Below are positions 45,796 to 57,668 of a DNA stretch of 64,000 nt, one piece after another. Location of the stretch: positions 17,325,247 through 17,389,246 of the forward strand of contig CM055319.2 of NCBI GenBank assembly GCA_029255685.2. The letters are read 5' to 3'. The notes below the pieces were generated by a model. The model saw only the letters and a program-made list of their open reading frames with translations, made no database searches and was not told the origin of the DNA. The number at the start of each line of letters is the position of its first letter. Within the stretch, counting starts at the first letter, position 1. The translations under genes were made by a program, and so were the position numbers. Origin of the DNA: Silene conica (taxonomy: Eukaryota > Streptophyta > Magnoliopsida > Caryophyllales > Caryophyllaceae).

Positions 45796-48640
45796 AGGTT
45801 ATTTTCTCATTAATATTCAAAAAGAATACAAATAAGATTTCTTACAAAAGCATATCTACTAACGAAATCTAGCTAAAAATTTGAGCTAAAATTTCTGCTG
45901 AACTAGCTCTAAATCCTGTGTTTAACAGGACAAGACATACGGTATACTTAATTTTTCTAGATAAAGATGCTATTGTCCGCTCCTTACTCTCGAAAATCCG
46001 TTGGTTCCTTTCTGACCAGATAGTGTAGACTAGCACCCCAATACTGCACTTTGCCCAGTTATTGAGCCAATGCTTCCTTACTTTCCTGCAATCTATCCAA
46101 CTCAGTAAAGGGCAAAGTCTGGTGTGAAGAGTGTGAAGTCCAGTCCATTGCTTGATTACGTTGAGTAAAGCCTGGGCAAAGGGACACTGAAAGAACAGAT
46201 GCTCAACAGTTTCAGATGCTTGCTTACATAAGCAACATCTGTTGGTTATGGGGATACCCCTCTTCATGATTTGATCCATTGTTGGAAGTCTGTTCTGAGC
46301 AGCCAACATCAAAATAATTTTATGCCTGGGAACAAACGAGCCTGACTGAATGGACTTGAAGCAAACAGTGGTAGGGAAGTGAGGCCTGATGATTTCATAC
46401 ATGTGACTCACTAAGAATTTGTTATGGACTACACATGAGTTAAGCTTCTCCTGAGCAAGGTGGATACTCCCACAGAAATCAATGAACCAATCCCTAGTGT
46501 GTAAAATGCCTCTGAAACTTTCTCCATAGAGACCTTTCAATGGTGTTTGCCATATAGATACACCCTTAAGGAGGTAAGCAGATAGCCAAGCAATCCAGAG
46601 AGTCCCCTGTAACTTATCAATGTACCAGAGTTGCTTTAGTAAAGCTACTCTATTCCAAGCTATCAGATTTCTGACTTGGAATCCACCTTCTGTCCAAGGT
46701 GCACAAATGCTACTCCAACTTTTAAACACCATCTTTCTTTCTCCATTCTTCTCACCCCAAAAAATGGACCTGCATATCTTATCAATGTAAGTGCATACAG
46801 TATGAGGAAGCTTCAAGCTAGAGCACCAGAAACTCTCAAGGCCAAACACTACAACATTGAAATCTGCAAGTTGCCAGCATATGATATAAATTTTGAAGCA
46901 CATTTCTGCAGAAGGAGCTGCAGTTTAATTATCAACCCATTGTACATGTCCTTGGTAAGTCGAGAATCATTAATAGGCAATCCCAAGTAGCGGAAAGGAA
47001 AAATGCCTGCAGTAAAGCCAGTACTATTAAGAATAGCCTGCTTAAAATCATCTGAGACACCACCCAAATAGATGTCTGTTTTCTCCATGTTGGCTGTCAA
47101 ACCAGACCAACTAGAGAACTGCTTGAGTATTTGAACAACTTTAGTTATAGAAGGCATGTCACCCCTACAGAAGATCATAAGATCATCCGCAAGACAAGGT
47201 GAGTTAGCCCAATTTTTGAGCCCTTAGGATGATAAGAGACATCCTTATCCTTACACATTTGCCTCAAACTTCGTGATAAGATTTCCATGCTCATTACAAA
47301 CAAATATGGAGATAGAGGGTCCCCTTGCCTGATGCCACTTCTCCCCCTAAAAAAGCCACAGTTTGTCCCATTCACTTTGATTGAACATCTGGTGAATAAA
47401 AGCCCACTGAATTGTATCAAACGCTTTGCTTATATCAACTTTCAACATGCATCTGGGAGTAATGAATTTCCTGGTATAACCTTTCAGCAAGCTTTGAGTC
47501 ATCATCACATTATCAAACAGGCTCCTCCCCTGAATAAAAGCAGACTATTCTTGCCCAATCAGCTTTGGCATGACAGTTTGCAGCCTAGTGGTGATGATCT
47601 TATTGACAGTCTTATAGACTATTGAGCAACATGATATTGGCCGAAAGTCCCGTACAGAATGAGCCACATCTTTTTTGGGAATGAGAGATATTAGGGTAGT
47701 ATTTGCTTGCTTGGCCATATACCCAGTATGGAAGAAGTGAAGAACAGTCTTGCAAAAATCTTCCTGGATAGTAGACCAAGTAGCTTTAAAGAAACCTGAT
47801 GAGAAACCATCTATGCCAGGGCTCTTATTAGAGTCAATTGAGAAGAGAGCAACTTTAATTTCTTGATTCTGTATGGGTTGAATGAGATTACTGTAATCTT
47901 CTGGTTAGAGGGTGGGCCCAGTTTCTAAAACAGCAGCATCAAGGGGTTGAACTGTGGTAGAAGTGCCAAGCATGATTTGATAATAATCAATGAAAGCCTC
48001 CTCCACTGCTTTTAATCCCTGATGCAAATTACCACTAGTATCCTGAATACTTCCAATGACTTGAGAAATCTGCCTAGCCTTGATCTTATCAAAGAAATAT
48101 TTCGAGTTCATATCATTTTACTTCAGATCATGAAGTTTAGCCTTCTGAGACATAATGCTAGCTTCAGCTCCCTTAAGCTTGATAAGAGTAGCAGTTAACT
48201 CTTTCTCCTGCCTTATTAAATCCTCAGAGAGGGGATCATCCATTAACTGTATGAAACATTGACCTTGCTCCTTTTGAACGTCTGCAACTCTTTGTTGAAT
48301 ATTTGTAAAGTTGTTATGATGTAAAGATAATAGACCTTTTTTGACTGCCTTTAGTTTGTGCATCATTTGATACAAAGGAGTACCAGATATAGTAGTTTGC
48401 CAGGCATCAGATACAAGTTGGTGGAATTGCTCATGATGAGTCCAACAGTTCAAGAAGCTAAAACTTCTTTTTGGCTCAAGCTCATCATGGAAAGTGACTA
48501 TGGCAGGAGAGTGGTCTGATATGCCAGGTACATCAAAGTGAGCAGTAGTCTGGGTAAATCTATTTATCCACTCTGTATTAACCAAAATTCTGTTTAGCTT
48601 GGAATATACCCTATCCCCTACATCATGTTTGTAATTATAA

Positions 48641-50204
48641 TTCGGTATGTTTAATTTAATTAATAATTTGTTTTAGGGCCTAATTAAATTATATTAATCC
48701 AATTATCCAATATGTCTAATTCAATTAATTATATTTTGTAAAAAATACGAGTTATTTTTATAACAAAAAAATGTTGATAGTAGGGTTCGAGCTGGTGATC
48801 AATTACACACAGACTAATATTTGCAAGTAACGTTTTAACCAATTAACCAAGGGTATCAGCATGTCCAGTTTTGAATTACAATTTTTAATATTCTGAAATC
48901 TACTAAAAGTAATATCCTCAAAAATTTTATTGTATTGAATGATTTTCTTTAGATATTTTAAATAAGATATTTAGGGAGTGACTAATTTTTTATAACTTGA
49001 TTTCCTTAAAAAAAATTATGTGAAATTTGGTTATTTCCGAATTCACTACTTTTAAATTTTAAATTATATATTTTATTTTTCGAAACTCAATTAATGCAAG
49101 TGTGTTCTTAATTAACGATTTAATTTAAGTAAATTCGCTTAAATTTCAATTCAATTCAATTAATTGCAATTCTTGAAATTTGAGTAATAATTCAATTCAA
49201 TTTTAAAAATCAAATTAAATTGCGAAGTACAATTAGTTTTTTCAGTTTATTTTCAAACCCTAAATCTAATTAATTAAATTAAAAAACGAAGGCAGTAAAA
49301 AAAATAAGTGTGTTTAAAAAAAACTAAATTCATTAAATAAAAAAATTAAAATCGAAATCAGTGTGTTTTTAAAAAAAACAAAATCAGTAAATTGATTACT
49401 ACCGTGATTCTGTGAATATATTAATATTTATAAACTCGAAGTAAAATTGATGAATACCGTAAATATAATAAAATAATATTAAAATCTCGGAAGATTTGAT
49501 TAAAACCGAGAAAATTGTAAAATCTAAAAAGTGATTTAGTAACTGTCATATTTGATTAAATTTCCATAATATTTGATTAAATTCTCAGAATATTTGATTT
49601 AGTTTCCATAATCTTAAGAAACTAAAAAGAAAATCTCAGCAAAATTTGATTTGCTAAACCATATTTGAAATTTACGCATAAGTTAATATTTGTAAGTAGA
49701 GTTTTAACCAATTAATCAAGGGTATCAGCACGTCTAACTAATATGAATATGTCCGAAAAAGATAATATATAATTTTAAATTTAAAATTAGTTAATTCGGA
49801 AATAACCAAAGTTTACATAAAAAAATTAAGGAAATCAAGTTAAGAAAACGTATTCTTTTTTTTTTTTGGTAAAAGGTAAGTATTATATATATCAAAAACA
49901 AAAGTCAAACGTATTATTCCCTGAATATCTTATTTAAAATATCTAACAAAAATTCATTCAATACAATAAGATTTTTGAGGATAATACTTTTAGTAGATTT
50001 CAGAATATTAACAATTGTAATTAAAAAATGGACGTGCTGATACCCTTGATTAATTTGTTAAAACTGTACTTGCAAATATTAGTTTGTGTGTAATTGATCC
50101 TAGATTCCTAGGTTTGAACCCTACTAGCAACATTTTTAAATTTTTAAAATTAGCAAGTCATCTTTAATTAAGTTAGAATAATCGAAAAATTGATTTCCAA
50201 ATAT
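48641..50204. repeat. Right part of the third Mutator-like element, with an inner inverted repeat
   Basis: Arms at ~48763-49090 and ~49740-50148 are complementary. They include atgttgatagtagggttcgagc against gtttgaaccctactagcaacat, a gggtatcagca/tgctgataccc pair and a ggttatttccgaatt pair. Each arm holds a tRNA-like GGTTCGA/TTTGAACC piece. The ~650 bp between is AT-rich with no ORF. This may be a further nested TIR element. Confidence 0.65.
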
Positions 50205-50206
50205 TA

Positions 50207-50401
50207 CTCCCTCCTATTCAGCCTATTCTTCCCCTTTCTTTTTACTCCAAAATTAAGGAAATGAATTTGGACCACACAAATCACCCTACCCCACATGAAA
50301 TTGAATTTGGACCACAAAAAACTTATCAAATAAGGAAGAGGGAAGAAATCGTGATTATCGTCAATAAGGAAAGGGGGAAGAATAGGCTGAATAAGAGGGA
50401 G
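50207..50401. mobile_element. Stowaway-type MITE, 195 bp
   Basis: Terminal inverted repeats ctccctcctattcagcctat and its complement (ending ggctgaataagagggag) extend ~35 bp. It is flanked by TA on both sides (50205-50206 and 50402-50403). CTCCCTC termini with a TA target site are the signature of Stowaway (Tc1/mariner-derived) MITEs. The central part contains a second aatttggaccaca repeat. It is non-coding. Confidence 0.9.
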
Positions 50402-51000
50402 TAATAAAATACAAAAAAATAAAAACACGAATCTATTAATTAAAACACAAAAAAAAATTAATTTCAAAATATTAATTTACAAAAATAATTTCCAAAAGAA
50501 TATTAATAAAATACAAAAATAAAAAAATGTCATAATTATTACATAGAAAAAAATTAATTTGCAGAATATTAATTTACAAAATAATTGACAAAATTAATTT
50601 CTAAAATAATTTCCAACAGAATATTAATAAAAGAGAAAAAAACCGTGTAAATTAATTAAATACAAAAAAATTATTTTCTAGAATATTAATTTACAAAAAA
50701 AATCCAACAATATTACTAATTATTATTTCCGAAAATTTAACTAATTACAAAAAATAACAAAATGTTTTTTAAAAATATTAACTTAGTAAAACATAATAAA
50801 ATCCTAATAAAATAACAAATATTTCTAAATTATGCAAACTATAGGTGGTTAAGAACTTAACTACATTTGTTTAATTACTAATATACCCTAACACTAACTC
50901 ATTCAAATTAACTATGGTTATACACGTGACGCGGTGTGGTTGGTCGTGTATCAGTTTTTCCATATACAATGTGTATCTCTATCGCCTTCCTATAAAGCCG

Positions 51001-51410
51001 ACCCTGACGTAAAAGTCAAAATGGAGAAGTATCGTTTTGTTGTTATGTTAAAGGTGTCTAAGAAAAATTGTACACGAAATAAGCATTGTTGGTAATGAAA
51101 TTTTCCAATGAATTTGCCATAAATGGTTAATAGAGTTAATAATAGATAAATTATCACCCTCATGCCTCAAGTAGATGAAGAATTTGCATTATATTAAAGG
51201 TGCAGAACAAAAATTGTACACGGAGTTGGGATGCGTAGCCCACAAGAGTGGACAGTACGTTGATAATAACACATTCTTTGATTCTCTCGCATGTTGAAAG
51301 AACGAACTAATGAACACTGAACAGTTGCAGCTTGCAGGTTGCAGCCCAAATAGCGGGGTTGGTTTTAATAATTCTGATACTAAATACAATCGAACATGAT
51401 CACCCAATTA
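51001..51410. other. Intergenic sequence
   Basis: The phrase ggtgcagaacaaaaattgtaca-like recurs at ~51050 and ~51200. I see no gene. Confidence 0.5.
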
Positions 51411-52582
51411 TATTTTTTTTTTGACAAAGGTAAACTTTATAGAAAAAGAGAAAAGAAATACAGAGTTCAGCCTATAGCTAGACTTACAGACCAATGAGGA
51501 TACATGCGAATGAAAGAACGAATACTATTGATCGTATTTCGGCTAGCAATTGGGACTGGCAAAAGATCAACTAGAACTGAAGATAGTTTTTTACTGGTCA
51601 CCCCGAAAGTGACAGAGGAGGAACTCTGGTGCGCCACCGTCCGCATGATGTGAAGGAGTGCTTGTGAGTGGGTTGCGAAGGGGGATGAAGCTCGAATCCA
51701 GAAAGTAATTTCTCTTCCAGTCCTCAAGACTGATCCGAGAGCATGGTAAAGGTCCAGACGGGAGATCCTGAGAACGGTAATATTCCATGACAGATCTGAA
51801 TAATGGAACTGAGGAGATGATGTACCTGAAATAGGAGACAGTGATAGACTTGTAGGACGGAAAGTAACTCGAGCAGAATGAAGTTGAGAGTGTGCCACCA
51901 TCAGGTAGTCAGCATGGCGTAAGATCTGAGTTGGGTCAACAAGCGCGACACGAAACACTATGTCATTACGGGACATCCAAATTGCCTTAAGTAGACAAAT
52001 GAACTGAAGGACATGACTCCAGTCACGGGAGATGGTACGCAGGTAGAAAATGAGATCTCCAATCCAGCGTTCAAAAGGCGCGCTAAAATTAGAGTGACAC
52101 ACCAGACCAAAAACCGAGGAGCGCCAGATATGTTGAATAACGTCACAGGACCTGAAAAGATGTTCTGTTGTTTCTGATTGTCGTGGCAAAAGACGCAAGT
52201 GTTATCAACATGAAGGCTACGATGCTGTAAATTAGTTGTAGTAGGTAGTAAATTATTAACTAGGCGCCAAAGAAAGATAGCAAACTTGTGGCAAAAAAGG
52301 TAGCATCCAAACAATACGCCATGTAAATGATTGTAGAGGCCGAAGTGGCTCCGGTAGTCGCTTCTTGGAAAGAAGGTAATTGTATCCTTCTTTGATGGTA
52401 TATTTGCCATCTTCCGTATATTTCCAGTACAAAATATCATCTGACTCTAGAACTGGAGGTTCCATTGCAAGTAATGTTTTGACACAAGACGGAGTAAAGG
52501 AGACGTAAACATTACCGGGACTTCAGTTTCCTATTTCGGTAAGGAAATGAGTAATAGAGAGACTCGAGGAGGTAGAGGTCTC
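51411..52582 (-). mobile_element. Second LINE remnant, 3' end only
   Basis: A T-run at 51412-51421 marks the poly(A) tail. The minus strand encodes the C-terminal part of a plant LINE: DDILYWKYTEDGKYTIKEGY (~52440), HKFAIFLWRLVNNLLPTTTNL and the zf-RVT cysteines (CVFCHDNQ ... SETTEHLFRSC), with frame changes near 52390-52350 and 52185. A degenerate RNase H-like region follows to 51467. The RT and endonuclease parts are missing; the right end is cut by the LTR starting at 52583. It is a different family from the LINE at 36350-48640. Confidence 0.85.
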
Positions 52583-54820
52583 TGTTGGAGGAAGTGTCCT
52601 CGACAATAGTGTGTTGACGTAATTAAAACTCATTTGAATGAAACACAATTGGGAGTGTTACTCTTTTAAAGTCAACTGATCAACATTTATCGATAATGAT
52701 TGGCTGTCTAGAGTTTGACATTATCGTCATATGATGGTGGTGATCAGTTGATCCCTTAAGGTCATATCTTTAGGGAATTCCGTCTCAATGGAATAATTAA
52801 TTAATATTGTATTGGATACGAATTAATTAATAACTAGAAATTTGGAAATAATTTTATATGACGAATATTTTTATAATGGGATTATAATAATAATAGTCAT
52901 GGTAATAAAATCGTTTTATTACTCGGTTTTATTTATTCGTTTGGGAAACGATTAAATTGAGAATGAACACGGTTGATCATAAAATTACAAAGAGTTGTAA
53001 TTAAATTATGACATTACATTTTTATACAATAATAATTTCGAAATTATTAGTGCAAATATTTAAATGTAATAAATTTGTGAATTATGAATTTTAATAGTTA
53101 AAATTGCACAATTAACAAATTGGGTCATGTGTTATGAGACATGTGTGACATGTTACAAATTAACACAATTGACAAAGATAAAATGGAGTCCATTTTATCT
53201 CAAACTAAACCGTGTAAGTAGATGGTGAATAGGGTGATTATGTGTTAAATTGAACATAATCATACTAGTCTTACAAAGCATAAAATAGGTGTGTAAGATT
53301 GTAAGAGTGTGTAAGGCATATTGTATGCTTTTTGTGTAAGACAAGTGAGCATGCATTGGCTCACTTTGGCTTGTGTAGGCCGGCCATCACATGAGCAAGT
53401 AAGCTCATTTTTGCTCCATATATACTTCACTACACACACAACATGCAAGAGTAAGTGAAGTGGTGGATGCTTGGATGCTTTCACATTTTACACACTACAA
53501 ACCTTATTCAATTTCATACTCTCTAGAAAATAGTCTTTCTAGTATTGAAAATCATTTCCTATACTAATAATATTAAGAGTAATATTATTATTATTATTTC
53601 TCGTATACTTATACTAATTTTCTAGTAACAAAATTAGTAATAGTTTGAGATCGGGTCCTTGATACGCACCTTTAGGAGACGATTTTTGTTAGATCGTTCA
53701 AGGGTAATTTCGGTGGCTTGAAGACTCAAGTAATAGGTGATTATTGAGTATAAACCTTCTAAAACCAATGTAAGGACTATCTCATCTTATGATATCATCT
53801 TGCATGCATAAGATCCATTTAAGTTTTTATGACTAAACTTAAAGAAACAAAACTCATATTAGGTTTGACATTATCGTCATATGATGGTGGTGATCAGTTG
53901 ATCCCTTAAGGTCATATCTTTAGGGAATTCCGTCTCAATGGAATAATTAATTAATATTGTATTGGATACGAATTAATTAATAACTGGAAATATTGGAAAT
54001 AATTTTACATGACGAATATTTTTATAATGAGATTATAATAATTATAGTCAAAGTAATAAAATTGTTTTTATTACTCGGTTTTTATTTATTCGTTTAAGAA
54101 ACGATTAAATTGAGAATGAACACGGTTGATCATAAAATTACAAAGAGTTGTAATTAAAATTATGATATTACATTTTATACAATAATAATTTCGAAATATT
54201 GGAATTATCATTTAAATGTAATAAATTTGTAAATTATGAATTCTAATAGTTAAAATTGCATAATTAACAAATTGGGTCATGTGTTATGGAACATATGTGA
54301 CATGTTACAAACTAACACAATTGACAAAGATAAAATGGATCCATATTAAGACCCACACAAACCGTGTAAGTGTAGTATGTGTGATGGTTGTGTGTGTAAG
54401 TGTATATGAAGGTTGAGTGTGTAAGACAAAGGGAATATGTGTAAGGTATATTGCATACTTTATGTAAGAAGATAGAAGGCCATGCATAGGCTCCTCTTTG
54501 CTTACCTTGGCCGGCCATGATGCTTGCTCAAGCAAGCTCATGTGCTTATATAAACACACACACTTCACTCAACTCTTGTTGTTAGATGCTTCATAATTTT
54601 ACTAACACATTCATACTACAAACTCTATCCATTCTCCCATTTTCTTAAGTAAAATAGTTTTATAAGAAAATAATTATTTCCATATTAATAATGTTATAAG
54701 AGTAATATTATTATTATTTCTAGTATACTAATACTACTTTTCTAGTAACAAAATTTGTATTAGTTTGAGATCGGGTCCTTGATACGTATCTTTTGGAGAC
54801 GATTTTTGTTAGATCGTTTA

Positions 54821-56025
54821 TGTAACACCCCCATTTACCTAGGAGCCTGAACTAGGACTTCCAGAGTAAATAGGGCCGTTACCATCCTGGATAACCAGGG
54901 TAGTAGATATACATAGTGAAAGAAACACAGTACTTTAAATGTAAATAGTTAAACTGAAACTATTATAAGACATAGTCCAAAGGTCTTACAAAACAACTGA
55001 ATTAAAATAAATGTTCAACTATGAAAACAACACTAAGTGATCTAGAAGCTAGGTAGGTCTAGTCCTTGTCTCTCTTCCATGCCCAGTCCTAGTCCACCTG
55101 TCTCTGACCTGAAAGATCTACTCCCCATTTCGGATCATTGTAGGTGAACACGAATACACTGTCAACCTCGCGGTTGAGTAGGATAACACAATAATAAGTA
55201 ATGCAAACAAACAGTATATGCAAATGATTATTCCATACTCGAGATCAATCTCATTCTCATTCTCATTCTCAAACTCATACCCGTGCACCAAGCCATACCG
55301 AACCTCCCGGCAGACTATAATCGGTCGTCAGTGAACACCAGCATAACAGCTGAGGTCACCAGGTCTAGTCCTACAGAACTAGCCTGGGCCCAATAATATC
55401 TCATCATCTCAAATCCGTATCCAATGCACATGCCATGCTCGTAAATGCAACAATACTCTAACTCAATCATGCTATTAAATAATGCAATGCACATACCAAC
55501 AATAATAGTAATAATCAATACTCAGTCAAACCAATATCATTCTCATATCAATCATACTCAGCATCCATAACACACAATTTAACACCCATTCATAACACAT
55601 CATAGAGTATAAGGTCAGTGTATCCTACCTGGATAGCAATATAGTCCAATAGCAAGCTAGCGAGTAACAGAATAATGCCACTTCAAAATCGTCACCTAAC
55701 AATATAATATACGAAATCACTAACTAATCCAATTATGCAACTAATCTAATAAATCTAGTATTCAATTAATTATTTAAATAATATATTACGCATAACGAGA
55801 CCGTATAAACATGACTACTTCAATTTACTACTCGAACATAGAAAATATTATCGAACTTTTGATCACCGTCACATTCTTGTGTACTAAAATTTACTTAACC
55901 ATTTAATAAATAAACACCATGAACAAAATTACCAATAATATTAATAACCATCACATAAATTATAAATACTTATAATAATAATAATACCATTACTAACCAC
56001 AATGATAAAAGCAAGAATAATGAAA

Positions 56026-56056
<31 letters not shown>

Positions 56057-57668
56057 GTAATAAGAACAATAATATGATAGTGATACTAATAACATTAATA
56101 ATAATATTAACACAAACAACAACACGCATCAAACACCAAAACGACCCTTAAAACGAAGCAGCCCTTATAAAACATCTGTGACAGCCCTAATAAAACAGCC
56201 CCGTCACCACCCTTAGGCTGCCCTGACCAACACCACTCCACGGTGGTTGCCACCACTGTACCCCCGCGTATCTCCCGACACAAGCCTTAGACCCTAACTC
56301 CCACGGACCTGGCGTCGATGGTCCCAGTAATCCCCAGCAGTCACAAAGAAATACATGTAACCTGTGTTTCCCCCTCCGCAAACCCGACACTCTAACAGCC
56401 TGTTAAAACCACCGCCGCCGCGACCAAACCCTACTCTCGACACCTCACGACCCCCACAACTCCCTGGTGCCAAGAACCCACCTTCGACACCGCTCAGTTT
56501 CTGAATCAACCACCCCCAAAACCCACTGCAACCAACACGCAACCCCTGTTTCTGAAACTCTGAACATACGATCGATTCGTCCTCCTCCGGCCACCACACT
56601 CCTTCTTACCACCACCAACACCGCTTACTAAAACACCACTATTAACAGCCATGACCCACGACACGAATTGACTCAAGGTATGAACGAACAACAACCAAAA
56701 CGAACTGAGCAAACACGCCTAAAACAGAGTACGTAACTATCACGGTCGACATAAGATGGGGTTGTAAGCGTTAGTACGGTGGTCATATGGTTGCTTATTG
56801 ACGAAATACATGTTATTCACACTGCAAGGAGTACCCACAACTATAAAACCCAGATTCGAAAGTCTCAAAAGCACGAGAAACAAAGAGTTAAACTTACAAA
56901 TACGCATATCGCAAACGAAGGTGGTGGTGGTGGTGGTGTGGCTGCTACTTTCGTTCTCTTCCAACTCCCTGGTTTGCGTAGGGTTTCTGAGTGTGAAAGG
57001 AGTAGGGGCAGACGGGAAAAGGAGATAGGGTTTATCTGTGGTTGTTGATATGTCGATAGGTAGAAGGAGGCAGGCAATATGAGAGAGGGGTAGGGTTTGT
57101 TTTGTTTTAGTCGATGTTAAGGGATATGTCGATGTTGGATTTGTGAGGAGGTAGGGTTTTGTCGATGTAGAGTTCGAGATAAGGTAGGGTTTAGTCGATG
57201 TAGTGTAGCCTAGGTAAACGAGTCTTCTCTTATTCGGCCCATAGCTCATCCCGAGACACTCATATGTTTATATCCCGTTCTCGACCCGTAATGTAAAATA
57301 AACGAGTACATATGATTTATTATACCAATTAAGTTAAATAGTAAAGTATTAATTAAATTAATATTAGAATATAAAATTATACGTCTTAAATAAAATAATA
57401 GAATTGAAGTATAGATGAGAAATTAATAAAAATAAGAAACATATATAATTATAAATATATTATTAAAATTAAAGGAATACAATTAATTGCCATTTTATAA
57501 AATAACCATCAAATATAAAACTATTATGAAATACGAATCGATCGTAGAAATACGATTTATAAAATAATAGTAGTTTACGTAAAATACTTTATAAACATCC
57601 CATTTGAAATACTTGTATAAAACAGAGTTTGACTGCCGCTGACCGAGGCTAAAATACGGGGTATTACA
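54821..57668 (-). repeat. 3' LTR of the protein-less element (2,848 bp)
   Basis: It includes an (ATT)n-rich tract (~55970-56110) and a GC-richer block (~56160-57080) with small ORFs that are matched, with changes, in the other LTR. Confidence 0.95.

Larger units (their letters stand above)
36350..48640 (-). mobile_element. LINE (L1-type) remnant, interrupted by a Gypsy-type element
   Basis: The T-run at 36350-36360 is the LINE poly(A) tail. Its 3' UTR (gcaagaaggtt) continues at 45796 once the Gypsy-type element and one AGGTT are removed. On the minus strand the coding remnant runs from ~48640 (endonuclease C-terminus, SDHSPA near 48510) through RT (KSPGIDGF, LISLIPKK, LADDLMIF at ~47170-47195, FRYLGLPI) to a zf-RVT domain (~46330-46150, CCLCKQASETVEHLFFQC). 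It is truncated 5' in the endonuclease. Several stops (~48118, 47905) and frame changes, one just before LADD, make it inactive. Possible TSD-like sequences (ttgtattttattaat and ttgtaattataat) are imperfect. Confidence 0.85.
35843..50990. mobile_element. Third Mutator-like element, split by a LINE and a Gypsy-type element
   Basis: The left end (gatacacattgtgtatgg...ctatacacgaccaatcac, 35843-36000) and the complement of the right end (50830-50990) pair, and both resemble the ends of the element at 26159-28070. Removing the LINE leaves ~2.8 kb. A candidate TSD is poor: ttataagac on the left, tataaagcc on the right. No transposase is visible. Age order is inferred from nesting: this element first, then the LINE, then the Gypsy-type element. 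Confidence 0.65.

Noticed and set aside
45869-46903. A 344-codon ORF as a host gene
   Set aside because: It is the zf-RVT end of a LINE (CCLCKQASETVEHLFFQC), contiguous with RT upstream.
35831-50999. A perfect TSD for the third Mutator-like element
   Set aside because: The best flanks (ttataagac and tataaagcc) match only partly, so I report the element on TIR pairing and family resemblance only.
56187-57249. ORFs of 60-170 codons in the LTR at 54821-57668 and its pair
   Set aside because: They lie in LTRs, overlap on both strands, differ between the LTRs and show no known domain.
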